This document shows positions 16,734 to 23,994 of a DNA stretch of 32,984 bases, in pieces (position 1 is the first letter of the stretch; the number at the start of each line of letters is the position of its first letter). The translations under genes and the position numbers were made by a program. The notes below the pieces were generated by a model. It had not been told where the DNA came from, did not search any database, and saw only the letters and a list, made by a program, of their open reading frames with translations. The stretch is from Paenibacillus lignilyticus (lineage in GTDB: Bacteria > Bacillota > Bacilli > Paenibacillales > Paenibacillaceae): contig NZ_JAGKSP010000038.1 of assembly GCF_017942085.1 (NCBI RefSeq), positions 1 to 32,984 of the forward strand. Direction: 5' to 3'.

Positions 16734-18488
16734 CTAAAGTTGGATTTTCCCAGTCTTCCGTACAGCTGACAGCATCTTGTTCACTTTCATTTCCACATCA
16801 ATTAAGGAGAATGGTTTAAACATATACGCATCTGCGCCAAGTACCAGCCCTCTATGTACATCCTCGTCGCTGCTTCTTCCGGAAAGAAGCATGATTTGGG
16901 TTTTTGCAGCACGCGTTCCTTCCGTTCTCAATCGTTCGAGCACTTCAAATCCGCTCATCCCCGGCATAATGCAGTCCAAGATACAGATATCCGGCTGCTG
17001 TTCGACTAAGATCCGATAAGCCGTTTCTCCGTCTTTCGCTTCTAGCAGCTTATAGGGCTCTTTTCTGAATTGATCGGCGATCATCATGCGGAGCATACGG
17101 TCATCGTCGGCAATCAGAATCGTTCTGGGCTCCTCGGCTTGAGGTTCCAAGCCAGACAGATTTCTTTGCGCCATGCCGGAGGATGTTCGGACCACCCGAT
17201 TCCGCCCGGTCCGCTTCGCTTTGTACAACGCATAATCCGCGACTTGAAACCAATTCTGAACGGACTTGCTTGTACTCCTGGAAGCGATGCCTGCCGAGAA
17301 GGTAATAAAATGATCAAAACTATCGTGCTTGGCAATCGGCTCGCTTCGGACGCGTTGCAAGATGCGGTTCATGGTTTTTTCCGCTTCAAGATCGGTAATA
17401 CCCGGCATAATGACACCGAACTCTTCACCGCCAACGCGCGCCAGTATATCGGTTTTCCGCAGGCAGCTTTGCAGCAAGTGAGCGAATTTCTGCAGCACGA
17501 GATCGCCGGCTGGATGACCATGTCGATCGTTTACCTCTTTAAAGAAATCAATGTCAATCACGACAAGCGTCAACGACTCATTGTATCTCTGCGCACGGTT
17601 TACCTCTACTTGAAGCTGCAGGTCGAAATACCGCCGATTATGAATTCCGGTCAACGGATCGTTGAACGCCAGGAGCGCAAACTCCATGTGACGCAACAGC
17701 ATCCGTTGAATCCGCGCGCTCAACTCCTCATAGCGGAATGGTTTGGTGACGAAATCGTCAGCTCCCATTCGAAAGCATTGCACGATATCCTTCATATCAT
17801 TGCGGCCGGACAACACCAGCATGGGAAGCCATTTAATCATTGGATCTTCTTTCAATACCTCGAATATTTCATAGCCGCTCTGCGGATGCATCATCAAATC
17901 AAGCGTAATTAACTGATAGTCATTCTCCTTCAGCAGCTTGATTGCAGCTTCCACGTTCGAGGCCACATCTACGTAATAACCCTCAAGCCTAAGTTTGCGA
18001 GCCAAAAAAGACCGTAACACACGGTCATCATCTACGACCAGCAATCTGCTGCCTAAGAGTTGGGAGGGGAGGGCCTCCTTGAGCGGTGCTTGCTTTTGTT
18101 CCAACAGAAGTTCCTTGCAGTTGATTTCATATTCCAGCTCGAGCTCATGCAAGAGGGGACGGCTGGCCAAGTAGCAATCCTGAAACAGACCTTGAAGTTC
18201 GTTTCCTGCTAAGGACCTTGTTTCGTAGCTCCATTCCCAGCATTCGGCGAGTAGCGCGGCTACTCGTCCCATGCGTCCCAACCCCAGAATCGGTGCAGTT
18301 CCTTTGATCGTATGGCCGATACGGTACCATTCTCTGGCTTGTTCGATGAGCTCGTCAGAGCGGATATGCATTGTAGGATCATTTAAAACGTCCAATTGCT
18401 GCCTCAATTCGTCGAGATACTGTTGTCTGCTTTCAAACTCCAAACTCAGGCTAGCTTTCACGTAATCATGGATATCACACTCATCCAA
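16734..18488 (-). CDS. HPt-REC-GGDEF-REC response regulator / diguanylate cyclase
   Basis: A cytoplasmic signalling protein of 584 residues with four domains in order. An HPt domain (about 1-120) has the phospho-histidine His59 in GHTIKGTA; the first receiver (147-265) has Asp197 in LITLDLMMHP and Lys249; the GGDEF domain (276-435) has DPLTGIHNRRYF, the active site GGEEF (353-357) and an intact inhibitory site RKTD (344-347); the second receiver (455-575) has Asp505 in ILDCIMPGMSG and Lys558. It should make cyclic di-GMP with product inhibition, under phosphorelay control. ATG 18488 lies 11 bases after AGGAA. No histidine kinase gene adjoins it. Confidence 0.92.
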   Translation of the reverse strand: MDECDIHDYVKASLSLEFESRQQYLDELRQQLDVLNDPTMHIRSDELIEQAREWYRIGHTIKGTAPILGLGRMGRVAALLAECWEWSYETRSLAGNELQGLFQDCYLASRPLLHELELEYEINCKELLLEQKQAPLKEALPSQLLGSRLLVVDDDRVLRSFLARKLRLEGYYVDVASNVEAAIKLLKENDYQLITLDLMMHPQSGYEIFEVLKEDPMIKWLPMLVLSGRNDMKDIVQCFRMGADDFVTKPFRYEELSARIQRMLLRHMEFALLAFNDPLTGIHNRRYFDLQLQVEVNRAQRYNESLTLVVIDIDFFKEVNDRHGHPAGDLVLQKFAHLLQSCLRKTDILARVGGEEFGVIMPGITDLEAEKTMNRILQRVRSEPIAKHDSFDHFITFSAGIASRSTSKSVQNWFQVADYALYKAKRTGRNRVVRTSSGMAQRNLSGLEPQAEEPRTILIADDDRMLRMMIADQFRKEPYKLLEAKDGETAYRILVEQQPDICILDCIMPGMSGFEVLERLRTEGTRAAKTQIMLLSGRSSDEDVHRGLVLGADAYMFKPFSLIDVEMKVNKMLSAVRKTGKIQL

Positions 18489-18606
18489 GCTGTATTCCTC
18501 ATTTCTTTCACGGTATCAAAAACACAAATACGAGCATAGTTAGGATTGCTATCGACGGTCAGCATTTTCAACTTAAATGGTTGGCCGTGCAGGTCCTTTT
18601 ATAAAC

Positions 18607-20139
18607 TTAAGAAGGAAACTGTTCTTGTAACGTTTTGGAAAGCTCCTTCAACCGGAATAACTCTCTATTAATATGGAGAGAAGCATTCGATTGGGTTTCT
18701 GTGGTGCTGCAAAGCTCTTGTACAGAAGCCACGCTGTCTTCGGTGACCGTTGATATGTTAGTCATTTCAATAGAAATTCCTTGTGACCGTAGTTCAATAA
18801 GTTTCACAGATTCATGAAGGGCTTCAACAATATCAATCATCTCGGTAATAGCCTGGTTCATTTGCTTCAAACTGGATATCGACGCTTCTGCAAGTTCAAC
18901 CGTGTAAGTCGTTGCTTGTCTTCCAACTTCAATCTGGGTTAAAGATTCTTCGCTTTCCTCTTGGATAGTAGTTAGAATTCCCTTGATTTCGTATGTGGCC
19001 CTATTACTCTGCTCGGCTAATTTCCGGATCTCACTGGCAACGACTGCAAACCCCCTGCCGTGCTCCCCAGCTCGAGCCGCTTCTATAGAAGCATTTAAAG
19101 CTAAAATGCCCGTGTGGCTAGCTAGTTCTTGAATCGTAGTAATAATATCCTCCACTTGGTGAGAAGACTCATATAAATTGTGCATGACGTCCGCCGTTTG
19201 GTGAATCGTATTGGATACGATTCTAACTTGTTCGAACAATGGTTCACTATTGTTTTGGTTGTTATGCATCGTTGTTACGGTTGCAGCAGCCGTTGCTTGC
19301 AAGTCGGAAAAGGATTGGGAGTTCTGCTCAATCATCTGATTAATACTGTGCAGATTAGTCTCCATACTGCTTAGTGATTGACTTTGAATCCCAAGACCTG
19401 TAGACACTTCTTTAAATGTTGCCAGCATATCATGATTAGCAACAATGTTATGTTCAGATTTCTCAGTAATCATCACAAACGATTGCTCTAATTCTTGAGC
19501 ATGTTTTTGTACCGTTTCGAGAAGCGCTTCAGCTTCTTTTTGTTTTATCGCCTTTTCCACTTCTATTGCGCTTATAATTCTTTTCTTGGATAACACCTGA
19601 AGACTTGTTGCACTGGACGTTAAGATGAGGAAGATCGCGTGGATAAGAACCATTAAGATGGAGTATTCGCTTACCCCAAAGATTAATGTAGGCACTATGA
19701 AATATCCCAAAATATGTTGTACGGCGAAAATCCCCGTCATAAGGGCGATTAGCTTAATATCTTCATAATAGGCTACTATAGCAATCACCATAAATATAGA
19801 AAAATGCAGCTCTATCCCCCCTCCACCGCCAGAAATAATAGAGATACTAGAAAAAGTAAGAGCCAATGAATGAAACATTGGTATTAATGGTTGATCTGTT
19901 TGTTTCCGATAAAGAAAATAAGCTGCCCCCAAGAAAACCACGGGAATAATTAATAAAATGTTCAGTACAAGTGAATCGTGCTGGCCGGTATCATGACCGG
20001 TTGCCATATTCTCCATCGACATCATATGTCCCATGTTTTCCATGAAATTGAATTTTCTATATAATAAATGGATGATAAAGCTAAGTGCTATATTGCCGAA
20101 AGATACCTGTAGCATGAACCTGTTCTTCTGTCCTATCAT
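18607..20139 (-). CDS. Methyl-accepting chemotaxis protein with multi-TM sensor and Met/His-rich loop
   Basis: A 510-residue chemoreceptor. Unlike classical MCPs with a large outer domain, residues 1-180 are mostly membrane helices, including the motif GGIELHFSIFMVIA (about 106-120), which recurs in multi-TM sensors. The first outer loop (residues 33-55) holds six Met and three His in short order (ENMGHMMSMENMATGHDTGQ), a possible metal-binding site. No HAMP domain is evident. The signalling hairpin is typical: GILALNASIEAARAGEHGRG followed by FAVVASEIRKLAEQS. ATG 20139 lies nine bases after AGGAGG. It is divergent from the LysR gene, with a shared 113-bp intergenic region. Confidence 0.9.
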   Translation of the reverse strand: MIGQKNRFMLQVSFGNIALSFIIHLLYRKFNFMENMGHMMSMENMATGHDTGQHDSLVLNILLIIPVVFLGAAYFLYRKQTDQPLIPMFHSLALTFSSISIISGGGGGIELHFSIFMVIAIVAYYEDIKLIALMTGIFAVQHILGYFIVPTLIFGVSEYSILMVLIHAIFLILTSSATSLQVLSKKRIISAIEVEKAIKQKEAEALLETVQKHAQELEQSFVMITEKSEHNIVANHDMLATFKEVSTGLGIQSQSLSSMETNLHSINQMIEQNSQSFSDLQATAAATVTTMHNNQNNSEPLFEQVRIVSNTIHQTADVMHNLYESSHQVEDIITTIQELASHTGILALNASIEAARAGEHGRGFAVVASEIRKLAEQSNRATYEIKGILTTIQEESEESLTQIEVGRQATTYTVELAEASISSLKQMNQAITEMIDIVEALHESVKLIELRSQGISIEMTNISTVTEDSVASVQELCSTTETQSNASLHINRELFRLKELSKTLQEQFPS

Positions 20140-20166
20140 TTACATTAGCCTCCTAGTAGGATGAAC

Positions 20167-20172
20167 ATTATA
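20167..20172 (-). promoter_or_regulatory. Possible -10 of the chemoreceptor gene
   Basis: The minus strand carries TATAAT (20167-20172) with a weak upstream -35 candidate (TTGATC at 15 bp). It lies 28 bp before the start codon. The -35 spacing is poor, so this is tentative. Confidence 0.35.
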
Positions 20173-20181
20173 TTATTACAT

Positions 20182-20235
20182 GAGTAGGATCAATCTAGAG
20201 GTTGTTAACACTGTGTATAGTTTTAATTAACTACT
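20182..20235. repeat. 54-bp intergenic block, copy 1 (copy 2 at 29134-29187)
   Basis: The block runs from GAGTAGGATCAATCTAGA to AATTAACTACT, in the shared control region of the LysR and chemoreceptor genes. The second copy, 9 kb away, differs at about seven of 54 positions. It includes the dyad TAGTT-TTAATT-AACTA, which could be a regulator site. Confidence 0.75.
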
Positions 20236-20252
20236 TGAGGTAAGGTGACCCC

Positions 20253-21137
20253 ATGAATTCAGAACAGATTCGATATATTCTACAAGTAGCCGCAGAACAA
20301 TCCATCCGAAAAGCAGCAGATAAGTTACATATAACTGCCTCAGCCATTAGCCAATCCATTCATTCCTTAGAGAATGAACTAGGAATCACCATATTCCAAC
20401 GAACTAGAAAAGGAACAATTCCAACGCTTGAAGGCGAAATCGTACTATCAAAACTTTTGGAAATGAAAACCAAATATATAGAATTATACGAAGAAATTAA
20501 TCGCGCAAAAAATGGCAGTGACTTGAAATTGAGGATATCGTATTCCAATACGTTTGGACATATCATTAAACAAGCATTAGTTTCTTTCAAAAAGGAATAT
20601 AAGGATATCCAAATCGAGCTCTTGGAAAAATTGCCTCAGCAGATTTACGAAGAAATGACAACCAATAGTATCGATCTTGCTTTTATTACCGAAGATCAAG
20701 AATTAGTGAACCGGAATATGGATATTGAAACGCTATATACAAGCCATTTTTGCATTTGCGTCGGAAAAGAATCTCGTTTTCGATTTAAAGAATATTTGAC
20801 GGCGAAGGATTTAAAAAACGAATCCATCATTGTTCTCGACTCTGCCTCTCATAAAGAAATGTTCAAAAGAGCGAATCTAGATGGGAATCCGATCTATGTA
20901 ACGGTGACCGTTACTGAACCAATCGGTGAATTTATGATGAACTCGAATGCCTTTACGATTATGGATAATTTCTCATTAAAGGGCCATGATCACATTTGCA
21001 ATGGAACTCTAATTCAAATTCCATATAAAAATCCAGATTTATTATATAGAGATATTTGGGCCGTACACTGCAATACGAATCTATCCAGCTATACCAAGGC
21101 ATTCTCAAAACATGTACGAGCTCAATTTGATGATTAA
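20253..21137 (+). CDS. LysR-family transcriptional regulator
   Basis: A 294-residue LTTR. The N-terminal winged HTH is clear (RYILQVAAEQSIRKAADKLH, then ITASAISQSIHSLENELGIT and FQRTRKG), followed by the linker helix and a periplasmic-binding-protein-like effector domain from about residue 90. ATG 20253 is preceded by AAGGTG at five bases and GAGG further up. The gene is visibly AT-rich compared with the GC-rich genes on either side, hinting at a separate origin. It is divergent from the chemoreceptor gene, which it may regulate, since LysR proteins commonly control the divergent neighbour. The effector is unknown. Confidence 0.9.
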   Translation: MNSEQIRYILQVAAEQSIRKAADKLHITASAISQSIHSLENELGITIFQRTRKGTIPTLEGEIVLSKLLEMKTKYIELYEEINRAKNGSDLKLRISYSNTFGHIIKQALVSFKKEYKDIQIELLEKLPQQIYEEMTTNSIDLAFITEDQELVNRNMDIETLYTSHFCICVGKESRFRFKEYLTAKDLKNESIIVLDSASHKEMFKRANLDGNPIYVTVTVTEPIGEFMMNSNAFTIMDNFSLKGHDHICNGTLIQIPYKNPDLLYRDIWAVHCNTNLSSYTKAFSKHVRAQFDD

Positions 21138-21141
21138 GAAA

Positions 21142-21174
21142 CAAAAATAAGGCGGTAAGTTGGCCATAACCGCC
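21142..21174 (-). terminator. Terminator after the 47-residue ORF
   Basis: GGCGGT (21151-21156) pairs with ACCGCC (21169-21174); on the minus strand the stem is followed by TTATTTTTG. It serves the small ORF and could also stop the convergent LysR message. Confidence 0.75.
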
Positions 21175-21188
21175 CCTTTGGCTAATGA

Positions 21189-21332
21189 TTAGCGTTCATC
21201 CGTAAACGCATTCGGCTTCTCCATCAATAATACCGATAATCCTTCAAGTTGCTGATCAAGCTGCTGGATAAGCTGTTTACATTCAACAATAATCTCACGC
21301 AAGGATTCATTCGAGACGTATCGATCATTCAT
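21189..21332 (-). CDS. Small protein of unknown function, 47 residues
   Basis: A short gene: MNDRYVSNESLREIIVECKQ, then a Gln/Leu-rich helix (LIQQLDQQLEGLSVLL) and a polar end (NAFTDER). It has a strong ribosome site (AGGAG, seven bases before ATG 21332) and a terminator 15 bp after the stop, so it is very probably expressed. It follows the DUF4874/DUF4832 gene by 32 bp on the same strand and may share its transcript. The size and amphipathic helix recall Spo0E-like phosphatases, but the SxxxD signature of that family is not there, so I do not assign it. Confidence 0.65.
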   Translation of the reverse strand: MNDRYVSNESLREIIVECKQLIQQLDQQLEGLSVLLMEKPNAFTDER

Positions 21333-21364
21333 AGTTATCTCCTGTTTTCTTATGAACATTTCCG

Positions 21365-22759
21365 TCAAATATTGTCGTGCAGAATATTGATGCCATTCGC
21401 ATAGTGAAGCTCATTCGCAAGTTTTGCGCAATCCCGGGCGGAATTAATAAGCCTGATCCCCAGCTTGTACCTCTTAACGCGATCGGGTTTAAGCAGTTTC
21501 AGAGCGCAGTGGACGGGCTCTAACGATTTCAAACTCGCCAAGCTGTGCATTTCCACAGCGACCGCAATCCGTTCATCCTTGTCCAAGAGCAGCATTTCGC
21601 AGCGTTTCATGCCCAGCGGAGCGGCAAATCCGTAGTTCAGCAGCGTGACCGAAACATTGACCTCCGCCCCTCTTACTCCCACTCGCACTTCCTCCGCTTT
21701 GATGTAATAGCCTAGATAATCCTTGATGTAATCGAACAGGGTCTTGGAAGCCAATCCCGCAGGACTGCGAAACCAGTTCTCTTCGTATGGAAGCCGATGC
21801 GCATCGAGCATTTCAGAGGTGCAGGGCTGCTGCTGCCAATCCCACATCGAATACCGCTTTCCGTCTTCCATATAATTGCGCTTGAGACTGAGCGATGTAA
21901 AATGATGGCGGCGAAGCCGCTCGGCGACAAACAAACCGTCAATGCTTTCACCGTTCGCGTACATGCCATTCGCCCTGCCCCATATCAATTCGCCGTCAAC
22001 GAGTACGTCTGCCGACTCTTTGTCCAATTGTTTGAATTCCTCCGAGCTCGAGTCGTCTCCGGCGGTGTTCCGTGGATGAAGGATATGGATCAGAAAATCG
22101 TCATGGAACCCGATCCGCTTCCGGAACGGGTCGTCCGGCTCAAAGTTGACGTTCTTGATGTTCATATATCTGACTTGCACGAACAGATCGTCAGGCATCG
22201 CTGCGAGAAATTGTTCCAAAATCAGCCGCTCATGCATTCTGCTTCTCGCGGCGACATCCCACTCCCCCCAAGCTCCGATCATGCCGATCTGAAGCACATG
22301 AATGACATGCCGATTGTCTCGAACGAATGGCGCCAGCTGCTGGATATGCCGAACCACTTGCCGAGTAGAAGGTTCTTGCGCTTCAAGGTTTACGTCGTCG
22401 AATATATAAGCGAAACGCAGAACCGACTTTATACGGTGCCTGCGAAGCGCATACAAATAGGTTTGCATGCGCTCGAAAGCCTGGTCGTCCAAATCCCGCT
22501 CCTTGTACCCGGTCAAATAAAAATAGGTTTGCGCGAGACGCGGCTGATCCGGCAGATACTGAAGCACCTCTTCTTCGAGCGTCTCCAAAGCTCCACGCCC
22601 CGCTTCGTCATACGTGTCTCGCCCGCTGGCCACGTCCAAATACATCTCAAGCCGTAATCCCCGATCCGGGTTTCCTTCCAGTTCCAGGGTGGAAGTACCG
22701 TATAATCCGACCGGCTTGAACGAGTAGTAATGATCATAAGTGCTTGGCTCCATCTTCAT
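21365..22759 (-). CDS. DUF4874/DUF4832 domain protein
   Basis: A 464-residue protein. The N-terminal half has the DUF4874 pattern: NPDRGLRLEMYLDV near residue 27, RFAYIFDD, and GMIGAWGEWDV near 160. The C-terminal half fits DUF4832: RIGFHDDFLIH, LVDGELIW, then a sandwich-like region with VNVSVTLLNYGFAAPL. Such proteins are thought to have a TIM-barrel like that of glycoside hydrolases plus a beta domain, but the activity is not established. No signal peptide is visible, unlike many relatives, so it may be cytoplasmic. I chose ATG 22759 (MKMEPSTYDHYY), nine bases after AAGGAG, over an earlier start at 22789. Confidence 0.8.
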   Translation of the reverse strand: MKMEPSTYDHYYSFKPVGLYGTSTLELEGNPDRGLRLEMYLDVASGRDTYDEAGRGALETLEEEVLQYLPDQPRLAQTYFYLTGYKERDLDDQAFERMQTYLYALRRHRIKSVLRFAYIFDDVNLEAQEPSTRQVVRHIQQLAPFVRDNRHVIHVLQIGMIGAWGEWDVAARSRMHERLILEQFLAAMPDDLFVQVRYMNIKNVNFEPDDPFRKRIGFHDDFLIHILHPRNTAGDDSSSEEFKQLDKESADVLVDGELIWGRANGMYANGESIDGLFVAERLRRHHFTSLSLKRNYMEDGKRYSMWDWQQQPCTSEMLDAHRLPYEENWFRSPAGLASKTLFDYIKDYLGYYIKAEEVRVGVRGAEVNVSVTLLNYGFAAPLGMKRCEMLLLDKDERIAVAVEMHSLASLKSLEPVHCALKLLKPDRVKRYKLGIRLINSARDCAKLANELHYANGINILHDNI

Positions 22760-23131
22760 TTCCCTGCGCTCCTTCATAACCGCGAACACCGCTTGTCGCC
22801 AAAACGGGTAAGGGCAATCGCATAAGTATTGGTTTATTGTTTAAATAAGCTCTTAATAAAGCTTGGCCTGCACGTTGAACAGCGTGACTGCTTACCACGA
22901 TGTCTGCTTCGGTCAGCTTGCCGTCCGGCGCGAATAACCCCTGAATGGGTCGTTAAAGACGCAATCGAGGATATCAACAATATGCAGAAGAGGCTGTCGA
23001 ACACCGACCGCCTGGTTTTGCGTCAACGAAGAACTTGGCTTTCTGCTCCTATCCAGTCTTCGTCATTCAGGAGAATCAAAGCTCCTGAAGATATATCCGT
23101 ATGCCGTTTCGATAACGGCCAATCATCGCAG
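22760..23131. other. Intergenic stretch with hairpins and no recognisable gene
   Basis: About 370 bp. Downstream of the sortase stop are two perfect inverted repeats: GCCGTT/AACGGC (23103-23119) and TTCAGGAG/CTCCTGAA (23066-23089), the second a possible terminator without a U-tract. Nearer the DUF4832 gene, a minus-strand frame (about 22950-22760; contains ADIVVSSHAVQRAGQALLRA) is open but has no convincing start or family match. It could be a gene relic. Confidence 0.45.
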
Positions 23132-23896
23132 TTAGTTCGCTGCCGGAACCAGCTTCCCTAACAGTGCATACCTGGCATTTGTGTACTCGTAAGAACAAGT
23201 AATCAAGGCCACGATTCTCTCGTCCGCCCCCACCGTCACATCCGAACGAAACGTAGACGCTTCCACCACCGAATGGATATAGGCCACATAATCGTCGTCA
23301 TCGTCGAAGTCGCGCCGGAGGAATTCCTCTTTTCCGTCCGCGATGATGCCCGCGAACAACGCCAGGGTATAACGGCCGCTCGGCGTCTCAATCTGCATCT
23401 GCGGGTGAGCGTCGTAATACACCTGCTTTTTATACTTAAGCAGCGAGGCGAACATGGAGTTATTTTTCATATAATGTCCGTAGATAATCGTCATTCGCCC
23501 GGAGAAGTCGCCCGGCGTCCGGTAATCGACGAACAGACTGCCCATCCGATTCGTCTCGCCCGTGAACAGATGCCCGAGATAATAGGAATTATCTCGACCT
23601 TGCACGATCGGGTAATCGATCTCCGTATTCTCGGCCTTCAACCAGCCCACCGTATCCGGATTAATGTCTGCCAACATGGCAAAATCAACTGCGCTCTTCG
23701 CCGGTTCCCCGGCATCAACAACATCTTTCTGACCCAAAGCCGGCGTCTGGTTGTACGATCGGATCTGAGCGTAGGCTGTCTCGCCACGTGTATAAGCCCG
23801 ATCTGCCGACAGCAACACATATGCCGAGTAGACGATACCGACGATGCATAAGCCTATGAGCAATAGCAAATACCGCTGCGCTCTAATACGCTTCAT
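23132..23896 (-). CDS. Class B sortase
   Basis: A membrane-anchored cysteine transpeptidase of 254 residues that joins sorted proteins to the cell wall. One N-terminal helix (RYLLLLIGLCIVGIVYSAYV) anchors it. The class B pattern is clear: VGWLKAENTEIDYPIVQGRD, then YYLGHLF and GSLFVDYRTPGDFSG. The catalytic residues are His141 (IYGHYM), Cys224 (LITCSYE) and Arg232 (NARYALLGKL). ATG 23896 lies six bases after AAGGAG; the frame opens six codons earlier, inside the ribosome site. It follows the giant surface protein gene by 98 bp on the same strand, with no terminator between, so that protein is probably its substrate. Confidence 0.93.
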   Translation of the reverse strand: MKRIRAQRYLLLLIGLCIVGIVYSAYVLLSADRAYTRGETAYAQIRSYNQTPALGQKDVVDAGEPAKSAVDFAMLADINPDTVGWLKAENTEIDYPIVQGRDNSYYLGHLFTGETNRMGSLFVDYRTPGDFSGRMTIIYGHYMKNNSMFASLLKYKKQVYYDAHPQMQIETPSGRYTLALFAGIIADGKEEFLRRDFDDDDDYVAYIHSVVEASTFRSDVTVGADERIVALITCSYEYTNARYALLGKLVPAAN

Positions 23897-23994
23897 GTGG
23901 TTCTCCTTCACCACGACGAGGGCCCGCGGCGGTACCGTTCATTCGCTGCACAGGCCTTCCTGTCAAGGTTGTTTATTGAACTCTTACTTGTTAA

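Noticed and set aside
21189..21332. Spo0E-like phosphatase assignment for the 47-residue ORF
   Set aside because: The SxxxD signature of the family is absent.
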